A DNA stretch of 64,000 nt from Yoonia sp. F2084L (GCF_023015625.1 NZ_JALKAH010000007.1:1-64000), one strand, 5' to 3'. Positions 36,094 to 46,589 are shown, counted from the stretch's first letter. The notes: a model not told the origin generated them from the sequence alone. Numbers and translations: made by a program.

Positions 36094-37542
36094 CTATTTT
36101 ACCTCTTCACCCTCGATGACTTCGGCCTCGTCGATCACCTCTGTCGATGGCAAAGCAGGCTCGGCCGCTTGTCCAACGATCAATGGCAGCATCTCGGTTC
36201 CGGCGGGCATTGCGACCTCGCTTGCCGGTGGTGTTTTCCAGGCCAGCGTGTCGAAAGACCCGCAGTTCGTGCAGGTCGGCTCCCATGTTGCATGGATGTG
36301 CTGGCAATTGTCGCAAATCCATTGTGGACCGCGCGGGGCCGTCAGCGCTTTGGTCAGCCAGCCGCGCACCACACTATCATCAGCCCCTTCGCCACGTTCA
36401 ATGGCGGCCATCAGGGTCAGGTTGCGGGCTGTCGGGTCCTTTTCCACCAGATCGCCCAGCGCGCGTTTGGCGGCAGGGAAGTCCTCGGCGGTGATATGCA
36501 ATTCCGCCATCAGCATCTTTGTCTCAGGATGGTCAACGGTGGTTTTGGTCAGCGTTCTGAACCGTTTTAGCCGTGCTTCAGAGGTTTCATCCGGCACGAT
36601 CTCGGCAAAAGCCGCGGCGATGTCGGGATGGGGTTGCGCTGTCCATGCCTTTGTCAGCACGCGGGTCGCGTAGCGCGCGTTGCCTTCACCGATGTAGCCA
36701 CGCGCGGCCATGATCGCCGCCGGGATCAGATCGGGTGATAGGCGATTTGCTTCAATCGCAGCTTCGCGAGCTTCGATCGTCTTGCCGTCACCCAGAATAT
36801 CGCGTGCCTCTGACAGCGCCAGAACAGCGTCGCGCCGCTTATGCACATCACGCGGCAGACTGCCGGATTTTAACTTTGCGCCCAAAGTGGCGCGCGCACC
36901 CGCCCAATCAGACTTCTCGGCCTGTAGGCGCAGCAGAATATCTTGGGTTTCTTCATGCTTGGGCTTCAATGCAAAGGCCTTTTGCGCCAAGGCCATCGCT
37001 GTGTCCGTATCACCATCAGCCAGCTTCTGCTTCATGATGCCGCGCACACCGACAAAACGGGTTTTGTCATCGGTCAAAAGTTTCTTATAGGTCTCTTCGG
37101 CAGTCTTGCGATCCCCTGTCATCTCAGCCGCTTGGGCCGTCAAAAGGTTCGTCAGTTGCGGCTGTTGTAAGTATTTGTCCGCGCGTGCGGCCTTGGTCAT
37201 CGCCAGATGCCCCTCGCCCGAGGCCAGCGCCATCATCCCCTCGCTTAATGCCTCATAGCCTTTGCGTTCACGGTTGCGGTCAAAATAACGCGAAATCGCG
37301 GTTTCATCTCCGTTGAGGAATTTGAAAGTCGCCACACACAACTTCAGCAACTTCAGCCCCAGCCAAACCGCAACGACCAGCGCGCCAAAGGCAAAGACCA
37401 TTTCCAGCGTGCTGAGTGTGACTTCCTGACCGGCAACCTCAATCGTTGCGCCGCCATCCACTTCCATCAGCTGCGTGCCCCCGTAGGTCAGCGCAGTGAC
37501 GACAAGGACAAACGCCAGAATTTTAATGAGGGACCAAAGCAT
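36094..37542 (-). CDS. HemY-domain (haem biosynthesis-associated) TPR membrane protein
   Basis: Two membrane helices at the N-terminus (ILAFVLVVTALTYGG and MVFAFGALVVAVWLGLKLL) are followed by a HemY-type stretch FLNGDETAISRYFDRNRERKGYEALSEGMMALASGEGHLAMTKA and TPR-like repeats. The C-terminus holds a small zinc-ribbon-like ICDNCQHIHATWEPTCTNCG, four cysteines in CxxC pairs. The family is encoded beside hemD in proteobacteria; its role is unclear, possibly linking porphyrin enzymes to the membrane. It follows the mitofilin-like gene by 12 bases, so they form one operon with hemD. Confidence 0.85.
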   Translation of the reverse strand: MLWSLIKILAFVLVVTALTYGGTQLMEVDGGATIEVAGQEVTLSTLEMVFAFGALVVAVWLGLKLLKLCVATFKFLNGDETAISRYFDRNRERKGYEALSEGMMALASGEGHLAMTKAARADKYLQQPQLTNLLTAQAAEMTGDRKTAEETYKKLLTDDKTRFVGVRGIMKQKLADGDTDTAMALAQKAFALKPKHEETQDILLRLQAEKSDWAGARATLGAKLKSGSLPRDVHKRRDAVLALSEARDILGDGKTIEAREAAIEANRLSPDLIPAAIMAARGYIGEGNARYATRVLTKAWTAQPHPDIAAAFAEIVPDETSEARLKRFRTLTKTTVDHPETKMLMAELHITAEDFPAAKRALGDLVEKDPTARNLTLMAAIERGEGADDSVVRGWLTKALTAPRGPQWICDNCQHIHATWEPTCTNCGSFDTLAWKTPPASEVAMPAGTEMLPLIVGQAAEPALPSTEVIDEAEVIEGEEVK

Positions 37543-37554
37543 GAAGGTTCGCCT

Positions 37555-38769
37555 TTAGTTATCTGAAAGGGATGTAGAAAGAATATCGACGGCAGCGAGT
37601 GCACCGGCACGGCTTTCGGCGCGGCCAAGCCAGTCGGACATCTCAGCGCGCGCAACTTCGGGCAGCGCACTGATCTCGGCCAAAGCATCGGACAGACGTC
37701 CGGTGCGCACTGCAGCCTCGGCACGGGATAGAACCGCATCGGCGCTGTCGCCTTCTTGCGGAGTGGTCGAGCGCACGTCAAGCTGATTGCGGATGAAAGC
37801 GCCAAAGCCGGTGGTTTCTTCGCCTGACACACCTTCGCTGCGGGCGGTCGCCAAAGCGGCACGCGCCACGTCGGGGAACTCATCCTGCAGGCTGGCCAGT
37901 GTGGGCACGCCGTCTTGTACTGCGATCAGGGCATCAGGGGCACTTTCGCCCAGTGCGTCTTCGAGATCACCCAAGGCCGCGCCAATAGGAGCACCACTTT
38001 CAAGCGCAGTCTGAACACGCGCCAAAGCGGCACGCGCTGCCGCATTGCGCGCCGCAGCCGCTGCGTTTTCTTCGATTGAAGCCGCTTGCGCGCGCGCCTC
38101 TGCCAGTTCGGTCTGTGCTGCGTCTGTCATTTCAGCGATCTGGGCGCGCAAAGCATCCATTTCAGAGGTAAGCCCCTCACCGGCGGCTTGGGATACACCG
38201 TTGCCAACAGGGCGTTCTTCCAAGGCAACGATGCGCGCCTCTATTTCAGTCAGTTGCGCGGATAATTCATCCTGTGCCGCCTCTACACCGCTTAGGTCCA
38301 CGGCGGGGATTACAGTCAGGCGCTGTTCCAGCGACGCAATCTGGGTTGATTGAGCAGCCAGTTGATCGGCCAAGGTGGTATCGGTGCGGGGCGGTTGTAG
38401 GGACGCGATTGCGAAACCAATGACACCAGCAATCAAGCCGCCGAGCAGTAGGGGCAGAAATCCAGCACCCTGCGCTTTAACTGGTGCTGGCGTAGGTTTT
38501 GGCTTTGGCGTGTTTTCAGGCGCAGATTTCTCAACCGGTGGGACCGAGGCAGCCACAGGTTTCGCCTTTTCAGGCTCTGCCTTACTGTGCACTTCCGCTG
38601 GAATCGCATCAATCAAGGGCTTCGATGGCGCAACCGATTCGGTCGTTGTGCCCTGCTTTTTCGCCGCGTTTGCTGGTTTTGCTGGTGTCTTGCGACCCTT
38701 GGCAGGCTGTTTCGCCACGTTTTTCACCCTTTCAACACCATCACCCGCCAAACTTGCAGGTGATGGCAT
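37555..38769 (-). CDS. Mitofilin-like inner membrane protein (COG4223 type)
   Basis: The 404-residue protein has a Lys/Pro/Ala-rich cytoplasmic N-terminus, one membrane helix at about 103-124 (GFLPLLLGGLIAGVIGFAIA), a long coiled coil at about 130-250, and a C-terminal helical domain with AVRTGRLSDALAEISALPE and SDWLGRAESRAGALAA, the mitofilin signature. Alphaproteobacterial relatives of Mic60 shape the inner membrane and are encoded with hem genes, as here. The exact start within the first 20 codons is uncertain. Confidence 0.85.
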   Translation of the reverse strand: MPSPASLAGDGVERVKNVAKQPAKGRKTPAKPANAAKKQGTTTESVAPSKPLIDAIPAEVHSKAEPEKAKPVAASVPPVEKSAPENTPKPKPTPAPVKAQGAGFLPLLLGGLIAGVIGFAIASLQPPRTDTTLADQLAAQSTQIASLEQRLTVIPAVDLSGVEAAQDELSAQLTEIEARIVALEERPVGNGVSQAAGEGLTSEMDALRAQIAEMTDAAQTELAEARAQAASIEENAAAAARNAAARAALARVQTALESGAPIGAALGDLEDALGESAPDALIAVQDGVPTLASLQDEFPDVARAALATARSEGVSGEETTGFGAFIRNQLDVRSTTPQEGDSADAVLSRAEAAVRTGRLSDALAEISALPEVARAEMSDWLGRAESRAGALAAVDILSTSLSDN

Positions 38770-38813
38770 AGACTATCGCGCATCCGCTGGACCCTCAAGC
38801 AATGCGCCCACAC

Positions 38814-39521
38814 TTAGCTGCGACCAAATTGCGCGCGCATCGCCGCTAAGGTTGCGTCAAGCATCGCTGCGGCATCTGGCACTGGTGCAACGCTTAGGCT
38901 GTCCACCAGTTCTGTCGCCAACGCTTCTGCCACAGCTTGGCTAAGCGCCACAGCATGGATTGGCGCTGCAAACGGCCCTTGTTTGCTGAGTATTGCCGCC
39001 ATGCGTGGGGAAAACAGGGGGAAAATCAGTGGCGTGATCGCAGAAAGCGCCGCATTAGCCTGATCCGACAACGGCTGCTCTTGTTGGTCATAGACGACCA
39101 CGTCTTTGCAGTTCACCCCGGCCTGTATCAACCGCGCGCGCACATCGCCGCGCGCGTGTTTGCCGCGAATATGAGCAAGCGTGCCCGCCGGTTTGGCCGC
39201 AATGATATCCGAAAGCAGACCGTCGGCATTACCCGGACCAATGATGGGGGCAAACCCGGCTGCAAGCGCCGCATCAGCGGTTTTTGCACCCACGCACCAG
39301 GCCGTCAGACCATCTGACAGACCCAATTGCTTCGCAGCCCCTACCCCATTGGCCGACGTGAAAATCACCGCATCGGGAGCGTCGCAACTGGCCTGCACCG
39401 GCACAATCTCAATCAAAGGCGATTGGATAATATGCAATGGTCCTTCCCAACGCGCCGCGATGTCGGCGGCAAAGCTTTCACTTTGCGCGGCAGGACGGGT
39501 CAGGATCAGGGTGGGCGTCAT
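38814..39521 (-). CDS. hemD: Uroporphyrinogen-III synthase
   Basis: The 235-residue protein shows the HemD pattern: [18 protein letters not shown] at the start, [28 protein letters not shown], and [17 protein letters not shown] near the middle. It closes hydroxymethylbilane to uroporphyrinogen III, the branch point of haem and other tetrapyrroles. The ATG at 39521 is chosen because the long upstream extension is Arg/His/Pro-rich, a shadow of the divergent tsaD region. Sequence identity in this family is low but the context is typical. Confidence 0.9.
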   Translation of the reverse strand: MTPTLILTRPAAQSESFAADIAARWEGPLHIIQSPLIEIVPVQASCDAPDAVIFTSANGVGAAKQLGLSDGLTAWCVGAKTADAALAAGFAPIIGPGNADGLLSDIIAAKPAGTLAHIRGKHARGDVRARLIQAGVNCKDVVVYDQQEQPLSDQANAALSAITPLIFPLFSPRMAAILSKQGPFAAPIHAVALSQAVAEALATELVDSLSVAPVPDAAAMLDATLAAMRAQFGRS

Positions 39522-39589
39522 CGGGGCACCATTGTTTGCGCGCATCTGCAATGTTACCTGCCAAAGACCAACACGCAACCGGAAGCGCC

Positions 39590-40672
39590 ATGACCCGCCC
39601 TTTGACCATCCTTGGTATCGAAAGCAGCTGTGATGATACGGCTGCCGCTGTCGTGCGCGGGACCCAGGTTTTGGCGTCAGTCGTCTACGGGCAAACATCG
39701 CTTCATGCGGATTTCGGCGGTGTCGTACCCGAGATCGCGGCGCGCGCACATGCCGAAAAGCTGGATCACTGCGTGGAAGAGGCGCTGGCGAAAGCGTCTT
39801 TAACATTGGCGGAGCTGGATGGGATTGCCGTGACGGCTGGACCGGGGCTGATCGGTGGTGTGCTGTCAGGTGTGATGTGCGCGAAAGGTTTGTCTGCTGC
39901 AACTGGACTTCCCTTGATAGGCGTCAATCATCTGGCCGGGCATGCGCTGACACCGCGCCTGACCGATCAACTGGCCTACCCGTATCTGATGTTGTTGGTG
40001 TCGGGCGGTCACTGCCAGTTCCTGATTGTCGAAAGCCACGACACGTTCCAACGCATCGGCGGCACGATTGATGACGCACCAGGCGAGGCATTTGACAAAA
40101 CGGCGCGGTTGCTTGGGCTGCCGCAGCCAGGCGGGCCGTCAGTTGAGAAAGCGGCGAAGTCAGGCGATCCGAAACGGTTTGCTTTGCCACGGCCGCTGTT
40201 AAACCAGCCGGGGTGTGATATGTCGTTCTCTGGTCTGAAAACTGCGATTTTGCGGGCACGCGATAGCGTTGTTGCGGAAAAGGGTGGTCTGACCACACAA
40301 GACCAAGCTGACCTCAGCGCCAGTTTTCAGGCGGCCATTGCAGATGTCCTGATTGAAAAGACACGGCGGGCCTTGGATGCGTACCTTGCATTGAAACCGG
40401 CCAAACCAGCTTTTGCTATCGCAGGTGGCGTTGCGGCAAATGGGACGATCAGGGATGGTTTGAAGGCGCTTTGCGCTGGGTTAGACACTGATTTCGTCGC
40501 CCCACCTCTACACCTTTGCACCGACAACGCGGCGATGATTGCTTATGCGGGACTGGAACGGATGGCTGCGGGAATGACAGATGATCTGACGCTATCTGCC
40601 CGTCCGCGTTGGCCTTTGGACCAGCGGTCAGCGCCTATGCTAGGGTCAGGCAAAAAGGGGGCGAAGGCATGA
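39590..40672 (+). CDS. tsaD: tRNA N6-threonylcarbamoyladenosine transferase
   Basis: TsaD/Gcp/Kae1 signature stretches are present: [21 protein letters not shown] with the two metal-binding histidines, [23 protein letters not shown] and [12 protein letters not shown]. With TsaB and TsaE it transfers threonylcarbamoyl to A37 of tRNAs reading ANN codons, which include threonine tRNAs like the one in this window. The ATG at 39590 is divergent from hemD by 68 bases. It overlaps gpsA as ATGA. Confidence 0.97.
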   Translation: MTRPLTILGIESSCDDTAAAVVRGTQVLASVVYGQTSLHADFGGVVPEIAARAHAEKLDHCVEEALAKASLTLAELDGIAVTAGPGLIGGVLSGVMCAKGLSAATGLPLIGVNHLAGHALTPRLTDQLAYPYLMLLVSGGHCQFLIVESHDTFQRIGGTIDDAPGEAFDKTARLLGLPQPGGPSVEKAAKSGDPKRFALPRPLLNQPGCDMSFSGLKTAILRARDSVVAEKGGLTTQDQADLSASFQAAIADVLIEKTRRALDAYLALKPAKPAFAIAGGVAANGTIRDGLKALCAGLDTDFVAPPLHLCTDNAAMIAYAGLERMAAGMTDDLTLSARPRWPLDQRSAPMLGSGKKGAKA

Positions 40673-41631
40673 AAATCGGGATCGCAGGCGGCGGTGCATT
40701 TGGGACAGCGCTGGGGGTGGCACTGGCCTTGGATGGCAACGAAATACAGCTTTGGGCGCGCAATGCTGATGCGATAGCGAACATGCAGAACACACGGAAT
40801 AATCCGAAACTGCCCGGTGTCAAACTCCCCCCGAATATCACGTTTTCAGCCGAGTTAGACCCGCTTTTTGCCTGCGATACGATCTTGCTGGCGATCCCTG
40901 CGCAGACGCTACCCGCATTTCTGACCGAACATGCCGACCGGTTGCAGGGCAAGTATCTGGTCGCCTGTTGCAAGGGCATCGACCTGAAGCGCATGACTGG
41001 CCCTGCAAGCACCATCCGTGACTTGGTGCCGGGCGCCACGGCGGCCATGCTAACAGGACCCAGCTTTGCCGCAGATATCGCGCGCGGGTTACCGACAGCG
41101 CTGACGCTGGCCTGCGTCGATGACGAACTGGGCGCGATCCTGCAAACCGCCCTATCCACCACCAGCCTGCGGATTTACCGCACAACAGACACTATTGGGG
41201 CGGAACTGGGCGGTGCGCTCAAGAACGTCATGGCGATTGCGTCGGGCATCGCCATTGGGGCCAAACTCGGCGAAAGCGCGCGTGCGGCACTGATCACACG
41301 CGGTTACCCCGAAATGCAGCGGCTGGCATTGGCATTGGGCGCGCAGCCCGACACTTTGGCGGGGCTATCAGGCTTTGGCGATCTGGTGCTGACGTGCACA
41401 TCGGATCAGTCGCGCAACTATCGCTATGGTCTGGCGCTGGGAACGGGGTCAGACTTTGATCAGAACACCACCGTCGAAGGGGCCGCCACAGCCCGCGCCG
41501 TGCGGCAGTTGGCGCGGGAACTGGACATTGATATGCCCATTTGTACTGTGGTTGCAGACCTGACCGAGAATAAGACAGACGTGGCCAGCGCGCTGAATAC
41601 GCTGCTGTCACGCCCTTTGAAGGAAGAATAG
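40669..41631 (+). CDS. gpsA: Glycerol-3-phosphate dehydrogenase [NAD(P)+]
   Basis: The start [19 protein letters not shown] is the Rossmann motif; [21 protein letters not shown] and [19 protein letters not shown] carry the catalytic lysine; [10 protein letters not shown] is the family's late motif. It reduces dihydroxyacetone phosphate to sn-glycerol-3-phosphate for phospholipids. The ATG at 40669 overlaps the tsaD stop, so the two are coupled, as is common in Rhodobacterales. Confidence 0.97.
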   Translation: MKIGIAGGGAFGTALGVALALDGNEIQLWARNADAIANMQNTRNNPKLPGVKLPPNITFSAELDPLFACDTILLAIPAQTLPAFLTEHADRLQGKYLVACCKGIDLKRMTGPASTIRDLVPGATAAMLTGPSFAADIARGLPTALTLACVDDELGAILQTALSTTSLRIYRTTDTIGAELGGALKNVMAIASGIAIGAKLGESARAALITRGYPEMQRLALALGAQPDTLAGLSGFGDLVLTCTSDQSRNYRYGLALGTGSDFDQNTTVEGAATARAVRQLARELDIDMPICTVVADLTENKTDVASALNTLLSRPLKEE

Positions 41632-41904
41632 ATGCGCTTTGCCCTGATGACCAAAGACAAACCCGGTGCCCTGCAAACACGAATGGACAACCGCGACGCG
41701 CATCTGGCCTATATCACCGAAACCGGTGTGGTTGAGATGGCAGGACCTGTTCTGGATGATGACGGGCAGATGTGCGGGTCATTAATCGTGCTGGAGGTCG
41801 ATGATCTGGCCGCCGCGCAGGCTTGGGCAGACAATGACCCCTATGCCAAAGCGGGATTGTTCAGCGATGTCACCCTGCGCGCATGGAAAAAGGTCATCGG
41901 CTGA
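41632..41904 (+). CDS. YciI-like family protein
   Basis: The 90-residue protein follows the YciI pattern: MRFALMTKDKPGALQTRMDNRDAHLAYI with the conserved His-Asp region, then GSLIVLEVDDLAAAQAWADNDPYAKAGLF. These small dimeric ferredoxin-like proteins are of uncertain catalytic role. It begins directly after the gpsA stop and overlaps the EVE gene by one base, so all are in one operon. Confidence 0.9.
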   Translation: MRFALMTKDKPGALQTRMDNRDAHLAYITETGVVEMAGPVLDDDGQMCGSLIVLEVDDLAAAQAWADNDPYAKAGLFSDVTLRAWKKVIG

Positions 41905-42323
41905 TGGCTTATTGGTTGTTCAAATCTGAACCCGATGTCTGGGGCTGGGACGCGCAGGTCGCGAAAGGCGAGGCTGGCGAAGAATGGGACGGCGTGCGCA
42001 ACTATCAGGCGCGCAACAACATGCGAGCGATGAAACTGGGCGAGAAGGGGTTCTTCTATCACTCACGCACCGGGCTAGAGATTGTCGGCATCGTCGAAGT
42101 CTGTGCCGAGGCGCACCCCGACAGCACAACCGATGACGACCGTTGGGAATGCGTTGATGTCAAAGCCGTGCGGCCATTCACCAAGCCCGTCACGCTGGAA
42201 ACGATCAAGGCTGATCCACGCCTTGCAGATATGGTTCTGGTGAATAACTCTCGCCTCTCAGTGCAGCCTGTCACTGACGAAGAGTGGAAAATCATCTGCA
42301 CTTTGGGCGACACGACACCCTAG
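41904..42323 (+). CDS. EVE-domain protein
   Basis: The 139-residue protein is a complete EVE domain: AYWLFKSEPDVWGWD, WDGVRNYQARNNMRAMKLGEKGFFYHS and WECVDVKAVRPFTKPVTL. EVE domains, relatives of PUA and YTH, bind modified bases in RNA or DNA. The start ATG overlaps the preceding stop as TGATG. Function in this operon is unknown, but tsaD at the head also concerns RNA modification. Confidence 0.93.
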   Translation: MAYWLFKSEPDVWGWDAQVAKGEAGEEWDGVRNYQARNNMRAMKLGEKGFFYHSRTGLEIVGIVEVCAEAHPDSTTDDDRWECVDVKAVRPFTKPVTLETIKADPRLADMVLVNNSRLSVQPVTDEEWKIICTLGDTTP

Positions 42324-42382
42324 CCTGCGACAATTTGGCTGGTATGCTATCCTCATCAGAGCCAATCTCAGGGGAGGGTAGA

Positions 42383-42778
42383 ATGGGTCTATTATCAGTC
42401 ATCGTCGCGGCAATCGCCGCGTTTGCGTTAGGTGCTGTCTATTACATGGTCTTATCGAAACCGTGGATGGCCGCCGCCGGAATCGAAGTTGGACCTGACG
42501 GTAACCCGGTCAACAGCGGTAGCCCGACACCTTACATCGTGTCGTTTATCTGTATTCTGCTTGTCGCGGGGATGATGCGTCACAGCTTTGCGTTGTCGGG
42601 CGTTGATACGCTGACGAAGGGTGTGCAATCTGGCTTTGGCGTTGGGCTTTTCTTCATCACGCCCTGGATTTTCATCAATACAGGGTACAGCAACCGACCG
42701 TGGAAACTTGCCGTGATTGACGGGGGATATGCAACCGCCGCAGCAACGATTATCGGCGGCATTCTGACGTTGCTTTAA
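42383..42778 (+). CDS. DUF1761 family membrane protein
   Basis: The 131-residue protein has four membrane helices and the DUF1761 motif ALGAVYYMVLSKPWMAAAG near the start, then GFGVGLFFITPWIFINTGYS. The ATG at 42383 follows AGGGGAGGG; the earlier opening overlaps the EVE gene. Function unknown. Confidence 0.85.
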   Translation: MGLLSVIVAAIAAFALGAVYYMVLSKPWMAAAGIEVGPDGNPVNSGSPTPYIVSFICILLVAGMMRHSFALSGVDTLTKGVQSGFGVGLFFITPWIFINTGYSNRPWKLAVIDGGYATAAATIIGGILTLL

Positions 42779-42786
42779 CCAAAAAA

Positions 42787-42812
42787 GAGGGTTCGAGCCA
42801 CGCCCGAACCCT
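42787..42812 (-). terminator. Hairpin terminator, best read on the minus strand
   Basis: GAGGGTTCG and CGAACCCTC form a perfect nine-base stem. On the minus strand it is followed by six U residues, and on the plus strand it lies just after the DUF1761 stop, so it may end transcripts from both sides. Confidence 0.7.
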
Positions 42813-42972
42813 CTCTCACCCTGCGTGCTCCAATGCCACCACACGCAACTGAATTTCTGGTTCGGACCGTTCTGGCCCTGTGGGTGTTGTAGGCGGTTGG
42901 CGTCGGTTGTGCAAAGTTTAAGAACGTAGAAAGAAGCTCAAATTAACCTTAACTGCGTCACCACGACGCAAG

Positions 42973-42995
42973 ACGCCCGCCGAATGGGCGGGCGT
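42973..42995. terminator. GC-rich hairpin downstream of the DUF2853 gene
   Basis: ACGCCCGCC and GGCGGGCGT form a perfect nine-base stem around GAATG. It lies 24 bases beyond the DUF2853 stop on the minus strand. A U tract is not evident, so efficiency is uncertain. Confidence 0.6.
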
Positions 42996-43018
42996 TTCGA
43001 AAAAAATCACATCGGAAT

Positions 43019-43360
43019 TTAGCCGTAAACGGACTCTTTGCCGAAGTGCTTTGTCAGCATGTAATAGACAACAGCGCGGTATTTGTTCCGCTCGGACTGG
43101 CCATAGGTATCCAGCACCGAGGTGATCGCTGAATCAAGCTCTGGACTGTCTTTCAAGCCAAGCTTTTTCATCAGAAAATTGTTCTTCACGGTCTCAATCT
43201 CAGCTGGCTGGCTGCTTGCCACAGTCGAGGCGTCTGCGTTGTAGATTGCGGGACCGCACCCGATGGTCACCTTGGTCAGAAGGTCCATATCCGGCGTCAT
43301 GCCACATTTATTTTTCAGGTCGTCCGCGTACTTTGCAATCAAATCGTCTCTTTTACCCAT
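43019..43360 (-). CDS. DUF2853 family protein
   Basis: The 113-residue protein matches DUF2853: DDLIAKYADDLKNKCGMTPDMDLLTKVTIGCGPAIYNADA and RNKYRAVVYYMLTKHFGKE. It is small, soluble and mostly helical; function unknown. It is monocistronic, convergent with the DUF1761 operon, with hairpins between. Confidence 0.9.
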   Translation of the reverse strand: MGKRDDLIAKYADDLKNKCGMTPDMDLLTKVTIGCGPAIYNADASTVASSQPAEIETVKNNFLMKKLGLKDSPELDSAITSVLDTYGQSERNKYRAVVYYMLTKHFGKESVYG

Positions 43361-43629
43361 GAGAATGTCCCCGATGTTCCAGTTTTTGTTTAACGCGCGA
43401 CAACATTGGCCGCGGTAGGCGCACGTTAATGTGACTGGCTATCAGACGTAAAGAAAAAACCCGGCAGGCGGCGATCTTTCGCTATTTCCGATATTGATGA
43501 TCGGTTGAAACGACATTCTTTGCGATTGGATCACTCACGCATACTCACTTAATCGTTTCCGTCAGCTGCTGATCTGGCAAGGTGAATGGCCCGTAAATTC
43601 CTGTATCCAAACAAAAAAGGAATATGGGA

Positions 43630-44154
43630 ATGAAACTGAACACACTCATCATCGCGGCAGCCCTTGTCGCGGCACCAGCTGCCACCTTCGCACAGGATTG
43701 GACAGGTCCTTACGCAGGTTTCCAGATCGGTGGCTCTGACATCGACGTTGATGGTGCCGCTCTTGACGGTGACGGGCCGTCTTACGGCATCTTTGCGGGT
43801 TATAATGTGCAAAACGGCAACATCGTTTATGGCGGTGAGATCGACTATGACACGACTGAATATGAAATTGCCGATGGTGCGGTCGAAGTTGACAGCACGA
43901 CCCGGCTGAAAGGCCGCATCGGCACTCAGCTTGGCGGTGGTCTGGCCTATGGTACAGCCGGTATCGTCTGGGCAACCTCACCCGAATTGGGTGATGACGA
44001 CGGCTATCTGTTCGGCGTTGGCTACGATCTGCCGGTGACGACCAATATGAAAATCGGTGCCGAAGTCTTGCAGCACCAGTTTGAAGACTACAACGACAGC
44101 TCGCTTGATGTTGGCGTGACGACGTTCAAGGCACGCGTCTCTTTCAGCTTCTAA
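43630..44154 (+). CDS. Outer membrane beta-barrel protein (OmpA-like barrel)
   Basis: A signal peptide (MKLNTLIIAAALVAAPAATFA, cleaved before QDW) precedes an eight-stranded-barrel pattern: WTGPYAGFQIGGSDIDV, SYGIFAGYNVQNGNIVYGGEIDY, GRIGTQLGGGLAYGTAGI and a final strand KARVSFSF ending in phenylalanine as barrels do. I prefer the ATG at 43630 with AAGGAAT upstream; the one at 43624 is possible. The promoter should lie in the 260-base gap before it. Confidence 0.85.
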   Translation: MKLNTLIIAAALVAAPAATFAQDWTGPYAGFQIGGSDIDVDGAALDGDGPSYGIFAGYNVQNGNIVYGGEIDYDTTEYEIADGAVEVDSTTRLKGRIGTQLGGGLAYGTAGIVWATSPELGDDDGYLFGVGYDLPVTTNMKIGAEVLQHQFEDYNDSSLDVGVTTFKARVSFSF

Positions 44155-44191
44155 AGCAGGTGCGGCGCGGGCTTTGGTCCGCGCCCATCCC

Positions 44192-44974
44192 CTACCGGCA
44201 AAGCCCCCATCCGCGCGATTGCAGATGAAAGTGATCCGCATGAAGGCGATTGAAGTCAGGCGACAGCGTCAGACTGAACCATTTGCAGGCCCCATCCCGG
44301 ACTTCGCGCAGAAAATCGCCCTTTGGCCCGGCCGATTCCCAATCTGACAGCAGTCTGACCCGCGTGCCATCCGCCAGACCAAACCCCGCGATATCAATCG
44401 CATCTGCGGTGGCATGCGTACTCATCCGGGTTGATGGCCCGGAACCAGTACGCATGACCCGGCAACTGTAGCTGCCAAAGTGGTCGATGCTGCTAACGGG
44501 TGATCCTAGAAAGTCCCGCGCCGCTGGCTGCACGCTGTGCCGTTCCCACATCGCCATGCGCAGCGCGATAGCGCAGCGTGTCTCTAATGGTGCAAGTCGC
44601 GCATTGCCGACACCACGCAAATCGACCCGATCCTGAATGAAGCATTGTTCGCTTTCTTGCAGGGGGTCCAAAGGTTGCAGCGCTGCATAGCCCGCCAGGA
44701 CCGCCAAACACTGTTCATTCGAAGCGACCGCGCGGTTTAGCTTCCATCCCGTCAGCGGCGTGACCGGATCACTGATCTGCAAGGCTTGCGTTGGGTTCCA
44801 CGCGCGCGGCAGTGGCGTGTCGGGGTGCTTGACCGCCTGATAGCCACCGTAAGCCAGCGCGCTGGCAAACAAAAACGCAGCCAGACCGCTGATCAGGGCC
44901 CAACTGCGTGTTTTCTTCTTCGTTTGCGTCTTTGCGGCCTGCTGCGCCATTTGCTGTCGCTTGGCATGCCGCAT
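44192..44974 (-). CDS. Extensin-like C-terminal domain protein
   Basis: An N-terminal membrane helix (WALISGLAAFLFASALAYGGY) anchors the protein. The C-terminal domain (about 90-260) has GSYSCR, STHATADAIDIAGFGLADG and HADHFHLQSRGWGLCR, the extensin-like C domain with conserved histidines and aspartates like D-Ala-D-Ala carboxypeptidases of the VanY/MepA type. It probably acts on peptidoglycan in the periplasm. It follows the ahcY end in the opposite sense of operon order: ahcY is upstream on the same strand only beyond its own start, so here it is six bases downstream of nothing shared but ahcY's stop. Confidence 0.75.
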   Translation of the reverse strand: MRHAKRQQMAQQAAKTQTKKKTRSWALISGLAAFLFASALAYGGYQAVKHPDTPLPRAWNPTQALQISDPVTPLTGWKLNRAVASNEQCLAVLAGYAALQPLDPLQESEQCFIQDRVDLRGVGNARLAPLETRCAIALRMAMWERHSVQPAARDFLGSPVSSIDHFGSYSCRVMRTGSGPSTRMSTHATADAIDIAGFGLADGTRVRLLSDWESAGPKGDFLREVRDGACKWFSLTLSPDFNRLHADHFHLQSRGWGLCR

Positions 44975-44980
44975 CGGCGC

Positions 44981-46366
44981 TTAGTACCGGTAATGCTCTG
45001 GCTTGAACGGGCCTTCGACAGTGACGCCGATGTAATCCGCCTGCTCTTTCTTCAGCTCGGTCAGCTTGACGCCAATCCGCGCCAAGTGCAGGCGCGCGAC
45101 CTTTTCATCCAGATGCTTGGGCAGGATATGTACGCCAACCTCGTAAGCGTCGCCGTTGTTCCACAGCTCCATCTGCGCAAGCACCTGGTTGGTGAAGGAC
45201 GCAGACATCACGAAAGATGGGTGCCCGGTGGCGTTGCCAAGGTTCAGCAGACGACCCTCTGACAGCAGGATCAAGCGGTTGCCAGATGGCATCTCGATCA
45301 TGTCGACCTGCTCCTTGATGTTGGTCCACTTGTGGTTCTTTAGCGCGGCCACCTGAATTTCATTGTCGAAGTGGCCGATGTTGCCAACAATCGCCATGTC
45401 CTTCATCTCGCGCATATGCTCGATGCGGATCACGTCCTTGTTGCCTGTTGTGGTGATGAAAATGTCAGCCGAATCCAGTACATCCTCAAGCACAACAACC
45501 TCAAAGCCGTCCATCGCGGCCTGCAACGCGCAAATCGGGTCAACTTCGGTCACCTTCACACGCGCACCCGCACCGGCCAAAGACGCGGCAGAACCTTTGC
45601 CCACATCACCGTAACCACACACAACAGCAACTTTACCGGCCATCATCGTATCCGTCGCACGGCGGATGCCATCGACGAGCGATTCTTTACAGCCGTATTT
45701 GTTGTCGAACTTCGACTTGGTGACACTGTCGTTCACGTTGATCGCAGGGAACGGCAGCTGGCCGTTCTTGTGCAGATCATAGAGGCGATGCACACCGGTT
45801 GTTGTCTCTTCGGACACACCTTTGATCGCGTCGCGTGTTTTGGTGAACCAGCCGGGGCTGGCCGCCATACGCTTCAGGATCTGCGCTTTGATCGCGACTT
45901 CTTCTTCGGATCCGGGCACCGGAATAATCTCTTCGCCAGCTTCGGCACGGGCACCCAGCAGGATGTACAGTGTCGCATCCCCACCATCGTCGAGGATCAT
46001 GTTCGCGCCTTCTGGGAACATGAAGGATTTATCCAGGTAATCCCAATGCTCTTCCAAAGATTGCCCTTTGATTGCGAATACGGGCGTGCCGCCTTCGGCA
46101 ATTGCCGCGGCGGCGTGGTCTTGCGTCGAAAAGATGTTGCAAGACGCCCAGCGCACGTCCGCACCAAGCTCGACGAGCGTTTCAATCAGCACAGCAGTCT
46201 GAATGGTCATGTGCAACGAACCAACGATCCGCGCACCTTTCAACGGCTTCTTGGTGCCAAATTCTTCACGCAGCGCCATCAGGCCCGGCATTTCAGTTTC
46301 AGCGATGTCCAGCTCTTTGCGGCCAAACTGGGCAAGGGCGATGTCCTTGACGATGTAATCTTTCAT
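44981..46366 (-). CDS. ahcY: S-adenosylhomocysteine hydrolase
   Basis: The 461-residue protein is a full Ahc[32 protein letters not shown] with the catalytic lysine, [15 protein letters not shown] for NAD binding and [10 protein letters not shown]. It splits S-adenosylhomocysteine into adenosine and homocysteine, keeping methylation running. The ATG at 46366 is behind GGAGG; the upstream extension is not family-like. No SAH riboswitch consensus was found ahead of it. An extensin-like gene on the same strand begins just after its stop. Confidence 0.98.
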   Translation of the reverse strand: MKDYIVKDIALAQFGRKELDIAETEMPGLMALREEFGTKKPLKGARIVGSLHMTIQTAVLIETLVELGADVRWASCNIFSTQDHAAAAIAEGGTPVFAIKGQSLEEHWDYLDKSFMFPEGANMILDDGGDATLYILLGARAEAGEEIIPVPGSEEEVAIKAQILKRMAASPGWFTKTRDAIKGVSEETTTGVHRLYDLHKNGQLPFPAINVNDSVTKSKFDNKYGCKESLVDGIRRATDTMMAGKVAVVCGYGDVGKGSAASLAGAGARVKVTEVDPICALQAAMDGFEVVVLEDVLDSADIFITTTGNKDVIRIEHMREMKDMAIVGNIGHFDNEIQVAALKNHKWTNIKEQVDMIEMPSGNRLILLSEGRLLNLGNATGHPSFVMSASFTNQVLAQMELWNNGDAYEVGVHILPKHLDEKVARLHLARIGVKLTELKKEQADYIGVTVEGPFKPEHYRY

Positions 46367-46589
46367 TGCTGCCTCCTGGCGCGCGGTTGATACATTTGCG
46401 TGGCTGATAGCAGGGCTTTCTGCTTGCGACAATGGCAGCAATGTCGCGCAGGGTAAGGGGACTATCTATTCAATGTACAAGCACCGTTACCGACGAAGGT
46501 TTAACCAAGTGTGGACGGCGGCGGCGCAGACCCGGTTTACGATCCACACGCAGCGATCTATGTCTTTCAGGACCGCCAATTTCGGAGCG

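Noticed and set aside
45371..46390. 339-codon plus-strand ORF
   Set aside because: Antisense to ahcY with no recognisable domain; a shadow ORF.
46367..46480. SAH riboswitch before ahcY
   Set aside because: The conserved SAH-riboswitch core (GAGGAGCGCUGC type) is not seen; only an ordinary GGAGG ribosome site is present.
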